Position numbers and translations under genes: made by a program. Of a DNA stretch of 22,919 nt, positions 1 to 7,707 are shown piece by piece; within the stretch, counting starts at the first letter, position 1, and each line of letters opens with the position of its first letter. Source of the stretch: CAG-826 sp964654155 (GTDB lineage: Bacteria > Bacillota_I > Bacilli_A > RFN20 > CAG-826); assembly GCA_964654155.1 (NCBI GenBank), contig CAZZGL010000015.1, positions 1 through 22,919 of the forward strand. The letters run 5' to 3'. The notes under the pieces are model-generated. The model did not search any database. It was given only the letters and a program-made list of their open reading frames with translations, and was not told where the DNA came from.

Positions 1-479
1 ATAACACATTTGCTAGTGAAGGATATTACTATCGACCTCAGTTTTATAAAAAAGTAACAACTTTCGATGATAATTTAATAACAGAATATAATCCAAAAAG
101 CGAATTTAAGCTTTATTCTGATAGTGTACTTCAAATAAATTACATGCTTCGTTCACCATTTGATAAAGCTTTTAAAAGTTATGCTAGCCCTTCTTTACTT
201 AATTATCAAACTGACTATAGATTCTCCGCTAAAACTGGAACAACACCTACAGATCGATGGGTTGTTGGATTTAATCCTCAATATACCATATGCGTATGGA
301 TGGGAAACGATGATAACAGTGACTTTTTAGATGGAAATATTGCAAAAGAAATATTTGTTGATATAGCCAATAAATTAATGGAAAGAAAAAAGGATTACTT
401 TTATACTACTACTAATTTAAAACCATTTATTTACAAGGGAAATAATCAAAATATATCATTTACCTACTACATTAAATAA
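1..479 (+). CDS. Class A penicillin-binding protein, C-terminal part (5' end outside window)
   Basis: The reading frame is open from the left edge (first full codon at position 3) to a TAA at 477-479, giving about 158 residues of a larger protein. The fragment holds the end of a penicillin-binding transpeptidase domain. A KTGTT box, the third active-site motif, is encoded at 231-245. It is followed by DRWVVGFNPQYTICVWMGND, the usual strand after KTG in class A PBPs. The protein ends about 80 residues after KTG with no PASTA or FN3 tail. The enzyme would cross-link peptidoglycan stem peptides outside the membrane. The class A call rests on similarity to the complete PBP at 2652-4967, which has the same KTG-downstream pattern; the glycosyltransferase domain itself is not visible here. 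An internal ATG at 144 could be mistaken for the start but lies inside the domain. Confidence 0.85.
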   Translation, partial: NTFASEGYYYRPQFYKKVTTFDDNLITEYNPKSEFKLYSDSVLQINYMLRSPFDKAFKSYASPSLLNYQTDYRFSAKTGTTPTDRWVVGFNPQYTICVWMGNDDNSDFLDGNIAKEIFVDIANKLMERKKDYFYTTTNLKPFIYKGNNQNISFTYYIK

Positions 480-506
480 AAAGAACAGGTCGCCCTGCTC
501 TTTTAT
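478..506. terminator. Bidirectional intrinsic terminator between PBP and Cys-rich gene
   Basis: The arm AAGAACAGG (481-489) pairs with CCTGCTCTT (494-502) around a TCGC loop, with one A-C mismatch. A-rich and T-rich flanks extend the stem and give a U tract in both directions. It lies between two convergent genes and can serve both. Confidence 0.8.
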
Positions 507-986
507 TTAGTTACGCGTTGTTCCAGGAGAACAACAACAGCAACAAACTTGGATGCAATCTATATTACTTGGTGTAGTAACACACTTTCTTTCTAAACAA
601 CAACAAACCAAATAAGACGCAAATACTTTAGATTTAATATATCTCTTACACTCCATTACTGTTGCTTGGAATGTTACAATTGCACTTGCACCCGCTTCTA
701 AAGTGCCAACATCTACACGATCAGGACATGCATTTTCTATTGTTGTTCCATTAAGTGTTATAGTTTCTGGATTAATACATAATGACGGATTGACATTTAA
801 ATCTAAGGAAACACAATTAAGTGTCATATTTGTATTATTAATTACAGTTGCGGTAAAAGTTATTGTATTACACACTCTTGTACAATAAACATCTGAATCA
901 AGAATAACTTCCACGCCACAAACAGGAGTAACATCAGTAACTATTGGTCTACAACAACAACGGTTCCTAGTGTTTGTTCTATACAT
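507..986 (-). CDS. Cysteine-rich DUF11-like protein, candidate spore coat/exosporium component
   Basis: A 159-residue protein with 20 cysteines. They cluster at both ends: CCC at residues 10-12, CCC at 128-130 and five consecutive Cys at 148-152. Residues about 24-112 resemble a DUF11-type beta-sandwich repeat: alternating hydrophobics, a TATVINNTN segment, then VGTLEAGASAIVTFQATV, close to the family's 'GxLxxGxSxxxxxxxxV' ending. There is no signal peptide, no membrane segment and no LPXTG, so it is probably not exported by Sec. In spore formers, cytoplasmically made Cys-rich proteins are often assembled into coat or exosporium layers by disulfide cross-linking; that role is inferred here, not shown. 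The start at 986 is supported by a strong AGGAGGTG site. The gene stands alone, convergent with the PBP end. The AC-N16-CATA promoter-like sequence upstream would fit late mother-cell expression. Confidence 0.7.
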   Translation of the reverse strand: MYRTNTRNRCCCRPIVTDVTPVCGVEVILDSDVYCTRVCNTITFTATVINNTNMTLNCVSLDLNVNPSLCINPETITLNGTTIENACPDRVDVGTLEAGASAIVTFQATVMECKRYIKSKVFASYLVCCCLERKCVTTPSNIDCIQVCCCCCSPGTTRN

Positions 987-998
987 AATTTCACCTCC

Positions 999-1015
999 TA
1001 CTCCATCTAGGAGTA
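999..1015 (-). promoter_or_regulatory. Short stem-loop directly 5' of the Shine-Dalgarno of the Cys-rich gene
   Basis: TACTCC and GGAGTA form a perfect 6-bp stem with a 5-nt loop (ATCTA on the + strand). It ends next to the AGGAGGTG ribosome site of the gene at 507-986. If transcription starts near 1012-1018 this hairpin would lie at the extreme 5' end of the mRNA. It could stabilise the transcript or act as a small operator; neither is shown. Confidence 0.4.
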
Positions 1016-1017
1016 CA

Positions 1018-1049
1018 CTTATATATATGCCAAATAAAACTCTTGGTGC
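1018..1049 (-). promoter_or_regulatory. Candidate promoter of the Cys-rich gene (sporulation-sigma-like)
   Basis: On the minus strand CATATATATAAG (1029 down to 1018) is preceded 16 nt upstream by AC. This resembles the mother-cell sigma-K layout (AC, 16-17 nt, CATAnnnTA), but the terminal TA is displaced by one base. The AT repeat makes chance matches easy, so this is a weak call. Confidence 0.3.
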
Positions 1050-1170
1050 TCTTGAAGAAAAATGATTTTCATTTAATTAATAAGATTAACCAATTTATTA
1101 TTTAGAACACCATTTACCTCTTAACAAAAAACACATTTTTATTGTTAATGAAAAAAAGATGTTTAATCCA

Positions 1171-1179
1171 TGCTATAAT
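1171..1179 (+). promoter_or_regulatory. Candidate extended -10 promoter for the exonuclease/recU/PBP genes
   Basis: TGCTATAAT is a perfect TGn-TATAAT extended -10. No good -35 lies at 16-18 nt, but extended -10 promoters tolerate that. Transcription would start near 1186, leaving a leader of about 117 nt before the exonuclease. The 317-base gap 987-1303 otherwise holds only the elements listed for the divergent Cys-rich gene; I see no RNA gene in it. Confidence 0.45.
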
Positions 1180-1303
1180 TACTTACAAGCAAAAAATTTA
1201 TATTTACATATGAATTTATATAGCTTTATATTTATTAATGAGTTTACTTGTTACTTAATTAATGTCTATTAAGGTTGATTTATAAAATATTAGAAGGTGA
1301 AGT

Positions 1304-2029
1304 ATGAAAAATTTATTTAAATTAATTGGCAAACGAAGAACTATTATTTTTCTTGATTTAGAAGGTACACAATTTTCTCATGAAATGATTGCTTTAGGAG
1401 CGTATCGTGCTGATCTTGATAATACTTATCACATTAAAAAAATACATAAAGGCATTAAATTTTATGTTAAAGCCAAAAATAAAATTGGTCATTACGTCGA
1501 AGATTTAACCAATATTCACCAAGAAGATCTTGATAAAAAAGGAATAACATATAAACAAGCAATGACAAAATTACGCAAGTATTGTGGATATTTTCTTTCA
1601 AAAGTATGCTTTTGCACATTTGGAACTCATGATTTAAGAATTATTATGAAATCATTAGAAAATTCTCCTGATGCTGATGAAAGTTTTTGTCATTATATAG
1701 CTAAAAATTGTATTGATCTATCCGCAGTTGTTTCACATTATATCACCGATGAGCATGGAAACCCTTTATCATTAGTAAATAATTTAAAAGTTTTTAATGT
1801 TGAACTTACCGGCGATTCTCATAACCCTTTAACTGATGCATATCATTTACTTCTATTATACAAGGCTTTTATAGATCAAAAAGAAGTCGTTTTACAAGAA
1901 TATAAAAAAGTACTTTCAAATTTAAAAACCATTCCAGAACCTGTGAGATATATTATTCATCAATTGCTTGAAGGAAATAATGTAACTCCAGAAAATTTTG
2001 TTGCCGCTATTCGTGAATATATCGATTAA
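1304..2029 (+). CDS. DEDDh-family 3'-5' exonuclease
   Basis: A 241-residue protein with the three exonuclease motifs of the DnaQ-like DEDDh family: Exo I FLDLEG (D18, E20), Exo II FGTHDL (D110) and Exo III H173-NPLT-D178 (H-x4-D). Enzymes of this family remove 3' nucleotides from DNA or RNA using two metal ions. Spore formers have a member of this general type (KapD/YpeP-like), but I cannot assign a precise orthologue. The start is supported by AGAAGGTGAAGT just before the ATG. The C-terminal 60 residues after Exo III are helical and not recognisable. The gene is followed 36 nt later by recU and is probably co-transcribed with it and the PBP, placing a nuclease next to a recombination resolvase. 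Substrate and physiological role are unknown. Confidence 0.8.
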   Translation: MKNLFKLIGKRRTIIFLDLEGTQFSHEMIALGAYRADLDNTYHIKKIHKGIKFYVKAKNKIGHYVEDLTNIHQEDLDKKGITYKQAMTKLRKYCGYFLSKVCFCTFGTHDLRIIMKSLENSPDADESFCHYIAKNCIDLSAVVSHYITDEHGNPLSLVNNLKVFNVELTGDSHNPLTDAYHLLLLYKAFIDQKEVVLQEYKKVLSNLKTIPEPVRYIIHQLLEGNNVTPENFVAAIREYID

Positions 2030-2065
2030 TCAGTCACATAATAAATGTGGGAAGGAGACACTACA

Positions 2066-2668
2066 ATGATTCGCTATCCAAATGGAAAAACATTCATCCA
2101 AGAAAAAGAATCAATATCACAAAAAAAGAAAAAAACTATTCATAATGCTGCAAATAGAGGTATGGATTTTGAAAATGATATTAATTCTAGTAATAATTTT
2201 TATAGCGAAAACCATCGTGCCTTAATTACTAAACGTCCAACACCTATTAATATTGTCAAAGTTGATTATTCACATGGAGCAAGAATCACTGATGCTTATT
2301 TTGAAAGTCAATCCACAACTGATTATAATGGAATATATAAAGGTCGTTACATTGACTTTGAAGCCAAAAGTTGTCATAGTAAAACTTCATTTCCTCTATC
2401 AAATATTACCCCTCACCAAATTAAACATTTAGAAGGTGTCATTGAGCACGGAGGAATCGCTTTTTTCTTAATATCTCTTATACATTTTGATGAAGTTTAC
2501 CTTATTGATGCAAAATATGTGATCGACGCTTTTAAGAAAAAGGAAAGAAAATCTATTCCATTTAAAGATATTAAATCTTATGGTCATTTAGTAAAGCAAG
2601 GTTACCTTCCTCGCCTATTATATTTAGATGTAGTTGATGAGGTATACTTTCATGAAAAAAACATTTAG
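2066..2668 (+). CDS. recU: Holliday junction resolvase RecU
   Basis: A 200-residue protein that matches RecU along its length, from MIRYPNGKTF at the N-terminus through RGMDFENDIN, KRPTPINIV and STTDYNGIYKGRYIDFEAK. The last stretch carries the nuclease core (D86, E99, K101 in a D...ExK arrangement), and KTSFPLSN follows. RecU cleaves four-way DNA junctions in recombination and repair and modulates RecA in Firmicutes. An upstream in-frame ATG at 2045 exists, but GGAAGGAGA lies between it and the ATG at 2066, so 2066 is the start; it also aligns with the known RecU N-terminus. The 3' end overlaps the PBP start by 17 nt, a tight pairing like the recU-ponA pair of B. subtilis. Confidence 0.95.
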   Translation: MIRYPNGKTFIQEKESISQKKKKTIHNAANRGMDFENDINSSNNFYSENHRALITKRPTPINIVKVDYSHGARITDAYFESQSTTDYNGIYKGRYIDFEAKSCHSKTSFPLSNITPHQIKHLEGVIEHGGIAFFLISLIHFDEVYLIDAKYVIDAFKKKERKSIPFKDIKSYGHLVKQGYLPRLLYLDVVDEVYFHEKNI

Positions 2669-4967
2669 AATTATCGTTGTTTCATTTACTTTATTAATTA
2701 TTATAAGTGCTGGTTCTGCCAGCATTTTTGTTTACAATTCGTTAAAAGATTTGCCATCAATTAATTTACAATCCCAAAACAATAAATTAAAAACCGTTAT
2801 TTATGACGAAAGCAAAAATGAAATAGAAGTTTTCGGCGAAACTAAAAACGAATATATTACTTATGAGGAAATACCACAAATACTAATTAATGCATTAATA
2901 AGCATAGAAGATATTAATTTCTTTTCCCATAATGGCGTCGATTATGCAAGAACTTTTAAAGCGTTTATTCATAATTTATCTTCTTCGTATAAGCAAGGAG
3001 GATCAACCATTACTCAACAATTAATAAAAAATACCATTTTGAGTAGCGAACAAACATATAAAAGAAAAGTTCAAGAAGCTTATTTAGCTTTAAAAATAGA
3101 AAAAATATTATCTAAAGAAGAAATATTAACTTTATATTTCAATTATATATATTTTGAACAATCTATTCCTGGAGTTAAATATGCCTCTAAAAGATATTTT
3201 GGCAAAGACATTTCTTTAATTACTCTTCCTGAAGCAGCAATTCTTGCAGGTGTAGTTAAATCGGCAAGTTATTATAATCCTTTTAAATATCCTAAACGAA
3301 TTGAAGAAAGAAAAAACCTAGTTTTAAGTAAAATGCTACAATATGGATTTATAAATGAATTAGAATATAACGCAGCAATAAAAACAAAAATAGAAGATAT
3401 CGTAATCGAACAAGGCGCAAATTATATAGAACCTACATATAGATTTCAAAGCTATTTAGATATTGTCTATATGCAAATCAAAGAATTAATAGATATAGAT
3501 CCATATTTAGTCCCATTAGAAATTAACACTTATTTAGATTCATCGTTACAAACTTATTTAGATGATATTCAAAAAGGTGAAATAATAGAATTTAAAGATG
3601 ATAATCAACAAATAGGTGCAAGTGTTGTTAGAAATGAAGATGCCGCAATTGTAGGAGTTATCGGTGGAAGAAACTACAATGGGTCAAGAATTTTTAATCG
3701 AGCCTACTCTTTAAAAAGGCAACCTGCTTCAACCATAAAACCTATTCTTTCTTATTTACTTGCAGCAGAATATCTTCATTATAACGAAGCCACAAATGTC
3801 TTAGATGCTCCATATAACTATAAAGGTACAACAATAACTGTTCAAAATGCTGATAAAAATTATTCAGGATATATTCCAGTATTAGAAGCTCTAGGATATT
3901 CAAAAAATACATGCGCTCTGTATACACTAGAAAAAGTTATTGATAAAATCGGTCAAGAAAAAGTTATTAATCATCTTCAAAGTATCGGTATGATGGATGA
4001 TGGTCCTTTTACATTATCATATGGAATTGGAGGAATGACTTATGGAGTTTCTCCAACTAATTTAGCGGGAGCTTATTCGATTTTAAACCGCGAAGGTAAA
4101 TATATTAATCCATCCACAATTTCTTCTATCATAAATCGAGAAACCGGAGAAGTTCTTTATAAACGAGAATTAAATTACAAACAAATCGTTTCAAAAGAAA
4201 GTGCCTTCCAAATTGCTTCCACTCTTATTGATGTTGTAAAAAATAATTATTATCGAATCGGTTCTGTATCGGTTGATGGAATAAGTATTGGCGCAAAAAC
4301 AGGAACAAATGGATATGATGAAAATGCCGCTAAAGCGCTAGGATATCCATCATATGCTGATAAAGATTCCTGGCTTTGCGGCTTCTCAAGTGATTACACT
4401 ATGGCAGTATGGTCTGGCTTTGATGTAGCGGTTAAAGGAGAAAAGCATTATTTTGGAAAGAACGATGAAAGAAGACAAATACCTAAAAAAATATTTCAAA
4501 AAGTAATGTCTACAATTACTAGCAATAATAATACACTAAGCGTTCCTTCTTCTTTAACAAAAATTAGTGTCGTAAAAGGAGTTGATGGTTATTATCTACC
4601 AAATGAATATATACCTTCTTCATATATCACAAGCGGATATTTTTATAAAGAAGAAATTCCTAACAAAACCCTTCCTTCACCAATATTTCCATCAATAATA
4701 GAAGTTAAAGGATTTATTTTTGATAATGAAATCGAGATTGTTTTTAAAACAAATAAAACGGATGATGATATATTTGATTATCAAAAAGTATTTGGTGATT
4801 ATGGCTTTTTAATAAAATATAAAATCGATGATGAGGAAAAAATATTTTTTTCAAAACAAAATAAAATCACTATACCTTTTAATAGTACAGTGAGTGAAAT
4901 TAGTATTACGCCTTGTTTTGAAAATAACTTTAATATAACAGGAACTCCTTATTTCTTTGTTTTGTAA
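2652..4967 (+). CDS. ponA: Class A penicillin-binding protein (bifunctional transglycosylase/transpeptidase)
   Basis: A 771-residue membrane-anchored enzyme that polymerises lipid II and cross-links the glycan strands outside the cell. A short basic N-terminus is followed by one membrane segment (about 6-28). The GT51 glycosyltransferase domain has SIEDINFFSHNGVD (catalytic E86), GGSTITQQL.KN (117-127) and KRKVQEAYLALKIEK. The transpeptidase domain has S360-TIK363 (SxxK), S417-K-N (SxN) and K549-TG. A C-terminal tail of about 130 residues ends in a beta-rich segment without obvious PASTA repeats. The start at 2652 is chosen because GATGAGGT lies at the right spacing; an earlier ATG at 2634 lacks a ribosome site. 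It overlaps recU by 17 nt, the neighbourhood of ponA in B. subtilis, which is the reason for the symbol. It is the second class A-type PBP in 5 kb. The 3' end overlaps the convergent nth gene. Confidence 0.92.
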   Translation: MKKTFRIIVVSFTLLIIISAGSASIFVYNSLKDLPSINLQSQNNKLKTVIYDESKNEIEVFGETKNEYITYEEIPQILINALISIEDINFFSHNGVDYARTFKAFIHNLSSSYKQGGSTITQQLIKNTILSSEQTYKRKVQEAYLALKIEKILSKEEILTLYFNYIYFEQSIPGVKYASKRYFGKDISLITLPEAAILAGVVKSASYYNPFKYPKRIEERKNLVLSKMLQYGFINELEYNAAIKTKIEDIVIEQGANYIEPTYRFQSYLDIVYMQIKELIDIDPYLVPLEINTYLDSSLQTYLDDIQKGEIIEFKDDNQQIGASVVRNEDAAIVGVIGGRNYNGSRIFNRAYSLKRQPASTIKPILSYLLAAEYLHYNEATNVLDAPYNYKGTTITVQNADKNYSGYIPVLEALGYSKNTCALYTLEKVIDKIGQEKVINHLQSIGMMDDGPFTLSYGIGGMTYGVSPTNLAGAYSILNREGKYINPSTISSIINRETGEVLYKRELNYKQIVSKESAFQIASTLIDVVKNNYYRIGSVSVDGISIGAKTGTNGYDENAAKALGYPSYADKDSWLCGFSSDYTMAVWSGFDVAVKGEKHYFGKNDERRQIPKKIFQKVMSTITSNNNTLSVPSSLTKISVVKGVDGYYLPNEYIPSSYITSGYFYKEEIPNKTLPSPIFPSIIEVKGFIFDNEIEIVFKTNKTDDDIFDYQKVFGDYGFLIKYKIDDEEKIFFSKQNKITIPFNSTVSEISITPCFENNFNITGTPYFFVL

Positions 4968-5590
4968 TATCGACAAAGTGATTGTAAATAACATTCATCG
5001 CAGCTAGGATTAATAGCTTTACAGAAATATCTTCCAAAATGAATCATTTGATGGTGAGTTTTAATATATCTTTCTTGAGGAATTTCTTTTCTCAATTTTC
5101 TTTCTACATCTTCAACACTGTCATTTAAAGAAGCAAAATATAATCTCTTTGAAATTCGATAAACATGGGTATCAACCGCAATTTCAGGAATATTAAACAG
5201 TTCTGCACGAACCACATTTGCGGTTTTATTTCCTACCCCACTTAAAGATACTAATTCTTCCTTTAGAAAAGGTACCTTACCATCGTATTTTTCTATTAAT
5301 CTTGTAGCAATATCATGGATATGTTTTGCTTTTTGACGATACATTCCAATACTTTTAATACATTTTTCTAAATCTTCTATTGAAGCAGTTGCTAATTCTT
5401 CTAGTGTTGAAAAACGTGAAAACAAAGTCGGAGTAACCTTATTAACACTCGCATCGGTTGTTTGAGCACTTAACATCACCGCGATTAATAATTCATAATC
5501 TTTATGATAAATTAATTCACAACCAGCATTTGGAAATAAATAATCAAAATATGATAATATTTGTTCTTTATTTTCAGTTTTCATCATCAT
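4949..5590 (-). CDS. nth: Endonuclease III
   Basis: A 213-residue base-excision repair enzyme that removes oxidised pyrimidines from DNA and nicks the abasic site. The helix-hairpin-helix LSGVGNKTANVV contains the catalytic lysine K122, and D140 lies in IAVDTHVYRISKRL. The C-terminus has the [4Fe-4S] ligand pattern C190-x6-C197-x2-C200-x5-C206. Length is normal for the family. Three consecutive ATG codons (5590, 5587, 5584) are possible starts. They overlap the end of dnaD, so translation is probably coupled to it; no separate strong ribosome site is visible. The dnaD-nth order matches Bacillus. The 3' end overlaps the convergent PBP gene by 19 bp, with no terminator between them. Confidence 0.95.
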   Translation of the reverse strand: MMMKTENKEQILSYFDYLFPNAGCELIYHKDYELLIAVMLSAQTTDASVNKVTPTLFSRFSTLEELATASIEDLEKCIKSIGMYRQKAKHIHDIATRLIEKYDGKVPFLKEELVSLSGVGNKTANVVRAELFNIPEIAVDTHVYRISKRLYFASLNDSVEDVERKLRKEIPQERYIKTHHQMIHFGRYFCKAINPSCDECYLQSLCRYYKTKK

Positions 5591-6233
5591 CTACCCATTT
5601 TTCATTTGCGATAGCTATTGTTTGCTCAATATCCTTATTCCAAGTTTCACTAATTGTTGTATAACCTTCCTTTTTTAAATCAGAACGTGTAGTCCTTTTA
5701 AGAAGAATTTTATCAATAGATCTAATTGAACGCTTGTTATTTGATAATGCTTCATTAAGAGAGTCAATAATGACATCTTCACCATATCCTAAACTAATCC
5801 ATTCTCTAATTTTTTGAAACTCTGCCGGAGAAAGGGTTCTTTTTAATTCCTTTTCAAAAATCATATATATATTTTGAACTTGATTATCAAAATCCTTTTC
5901 TAAAGATTCATCACGGTGCTTTAAAAAATTAATTTCAAATTCTCTAAACAATCTTTCTTTTAAAGGTCTAAGTGTAGTTGTCATTTCATCATTTATCGTT
6001 TCAAATTCAACAAGTTTTTTTGATAACAAATTAGTAAAAACACGATCAATATCTTGAATTGATAATGTCATCTTTAATGCAAGAAGCTCTTGAGTAATAA
6101 AACTATTTCCTTCTTTTAAAAGGTGTTCAATCATTATTAATACAACCAATTCAGTTTCAGTAATATTTAGCTTCTTATAATATTCTAATAATAAATAATT
6201 CATATCAATTCCTGCATAATTTGTTCTATCCAT
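5574..6233 (-). CDS. dnaD: DNA replication initiation protein DnaD
   Basis: A 219-residue protein with a winged-helix N-terminal half (helix region ITETELVVLIMIEHLL onward, residues about 20-95). The C-terminal DnaB/DnaD-type domain contains FQKIREWISLGYGEDVIIDSLNEAL (about 135-160), matching the 'YxxxIxxxW' signature. DnaD acts with DnaA and DnaB in loading the replicative helicase at the origin and at stalled forks. The ATG at 6233 is preferred because GATGGTGA precedes it. An in-frame ATG at 6257 lacks a ribosome site. It lies between the cca-like gene and nth in a same-strand run with gaps or overlaps of a few tens of bases. Confidence 0.9.
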   Translation of the reverse strand: MDRTNYAGIDMNYLLLEYYKKLNITETELVVLIMIEHLLKEGNSFITQELLALKMTLSIQDIDRVFTNLLSKKLVEFETINDEMTTTLRPLKERLFREFEINFLKHRDESLEKDFDNQVQNIYMIFEKELKRTLSPAEFQKIREWISLGYGEDVIIDSLNEALSNNKRSIRSIDKILLKRTTRSDLKKEGYTTISETWNKDIEQTIAIANEKWVDDDEN

Positions 6234-6274
6234 GTTTTCACCATCTTTCCTTAACATATTATCATATTTTTACT

Positions 6275-6955
6275 TTACAATATAGTAATAAAATCGTTTT
6301 CATTAATTTGATAATATGCAAGTAATTCTTTATATTTTTCCTCATTAATTCTTTTTGTCTTTTTTAATTCTATTGCAACTTTTTCTTTTGTTAACTTATA
6401 TAGCAAAGAAACATGTTTTTTCATAGATTGAGAAGTTTTTTCATCAATATTAAAATCTAACAAAACCGCAAATCTAATTGCTCTTAATATTCTTAATGGG
6501 TCTTCATTAAAGCGATCATCTGGATTTCCTATAACCTTAATTAATTTTTGATTTAAATCGTTAATTCCATTATAAAAATCGTAGCAGTTCCCATTTATAT
6601 CAATATAAAATGCATTAATTGTAAAATCTCTTCTTTTAGAATCCTCCTCCATTGAAGAAACAAAAGTAATTTTTTGTGGATGACGATAATCTAAATAGTC
6701 ACTTTCTTTTCTAAAACAAGTTATATCAACTTTTTCGCCTTCAAACCTAACAGTAATTGAACCTAAATCAATAAATGGCATTTTTTCTTCTTTAAATAAA
6801 CTCTTTAATTCTTCCGGTTTTGCATTTGTAGCAAAATCTAAATCCGTTAGTTCTTTATGCAAAAGAAAATCTCTAGCGGTTCCTCCAACCATATATATCA
6901 AAAGACCATTTTCTTGAAAATAACTCGCTAATTTTTTAAATACTTCTAATTCCAT
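6275..6955 (-). CDS. cca: Compact CCA tRNA nucleotidyltransferase / poly(A) polymerase family protein
   Basis: A 226-residue class II nucleotidyltransferase. Visible motifs are the nucleotidyltransferase signature VGGTARD (23-29) with metal-binding DLD (38-40), RRDFTINA (108-115), and the nucleotide-selection motif EDPLRILRAIRF (151-162). Family members add or repair the 3' CCA of tRNA. Typical bacterial CCA enzymes are about 380-450 residues, with body and tail domains that hold the tRNA. Here the reading frame stops about 65 residues after motif D, and dnaD begins soon after, so no second half is encoded nearby. The start overlaps the dapB stop by one base (TAATG), so translation is coupled. 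Genomic position between dapB and dnaD fits B. subtilis cca. It is probably the CCA enzyme in reduced form, but a specialised A- or CC-adding enzyme is possible. Confidence 0.8.
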   Translation of the reverse strand: MELEVFKKLASYFQENGLLIYMVGGTARDFLLHKELTDLDFATNAKPEELKSLFKEEKMPFIDLGSITVRFEGEKVDITCFRKESDYLDYRHPQKITFVSSMEEDSKRRDFTINAFYIDINGNCYDFYNGINDLNQKLIKVIGNPDDRFNEDPLRILRAIRFAVLLDFNIDEKTSQSMKKHVSLLYKLTKEKVAIELKKTKRINEEKYKELLAYYQINENDFITIL

Positions 6956-7608
6956 TATTTTACCTCAGTAATCTCCTTAATAACGCCTTTATATTTACTA
7001 ATACTTTCTAGCACTTTATAAACACCTAAAGCATAACCTTTTTTATTTAAACATCGATGAACCAAAGTTATTTCTTCATAATCATTGACTAATTTAACTA
7101 TATGTTCATATGTATATATTTTAACTCTATTAGAAAAAATCGGAATCTTTTTTTGTTTATCAAAACACTTTCGAATCATTTTTGCTGTACCGCTAGGAGC
7201 ATCTTTTTTACTTTCATGATGCGTTTCTTCAATTTGAATATTATCAAAATTATCATCTATCGAAGATAAAAAACTAGCTATGTATGGCATCGAAGGTAGA
7301 TAATTATCTAATACAACAATTGCAATATTTGCTTTCAATGCTTCAATATGATAAAAATCAAAATCTATGTTTTCTAATGATGTTGTCCCAATTATCGCAT
7401 TTATTTTCTTTTCTAAAGCAAAATCTAAAGCTTTTTTTGTCCCTTCACAACTCGAAAAATCAATTATAGCGGAAAGACTATTCTCATCTTTATAATCATC
7501 TAGATTATCTAAAATATCAATAGGAATAACTTCAACATTTTTTTCTTTTAATAATTCATAAATAACACTTCCAGTTTTACCTAAAAAACCTTGTAAAATA
7601 ACCTTCAT
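6955..7608 (-). CDS. dapB: 4-hydroxy-tetrahydrodipicolinate reductase
   Basis: A 217-residue enzyme of the lysine and diaminopimelate pathway, reducing the DapA product with NAD(P)H. The N-terminal Rossmann fold begins VILQGFLGKTGSVI (GxxGxxG-like, 7-13). The signature ETHHESKKDAPSGTA (128-142) contains the catalytic histidine pair and K135 and the substrate-binding GTA. Length is about 20-50 residues below the usual 240-270, mostly through a short region between the Rossmann fold and the catalytic loop. The ATG at 7608 has GGAGG five bases upstream. A weak promoter-like pair (TTGTAA, 17 nt, AATAAT) lies before it. It heads the run dapB-cca-dnaD-nth. The product serves peptidoglycan cross-links and, in spore formers, dipicolinate synthesis branches from the same pathway. 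Confidence 0.92.
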   Translation of the reverse strand: MKVILQGFLGKTGSVIYELLKEKNVEVIPIDILDNLDDYKDENSLSAIIDFSSCEGTKKALDFALEKKINAIIGTTSLENIDFDFYHIEALKANIAIVVLDNYLPSMPYIASFLSSIDDNFDNIQIEETHHESKKDAPSGTAKMIRKCFDKQKKIPIFSNRVKIYTYEHIVKLVNDYEEITLVHRCLNKKGYALGVYKVLESISKYKGVIKEITEVK

Positions 7609-7678
7609 GTTTCCTCCAAAAACAACATATTTATATTATTTATAAATTAAATAACCATTACAAAACTTCGATATTTTT

Positions 7679-7706
7679 AAAAAAAGAGGGGTTAACCTCT
7701 TTTAAA
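7679..7706 (-). terminator. Intrinsic terminator after the HU gene
   Basis: On the minus strand AAAGAGG pairs with CCTCTTT around a short TTAAC-type loop and is followed by a run of Ts. It starts immediately after the stop codon at 7708. Confidence 0.85.
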
Positions 7707-7707
7707 A

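Noticed and set aside
1045..1108. Imperfect inverted repeat TGGTGCTCT / AGAACACCA as an RNA structure
   Set aside because: It needs a wobble pair and a loop of about 45 nt, and lies upstream of both divergent starts, so no transcript obviously carries it.
3742..3927. 61-codon minus-strand frame inside the PBP gene
   Set aside because: Antisense to conserved transpeptidase motifs, without a ribosome site or recognisable product.
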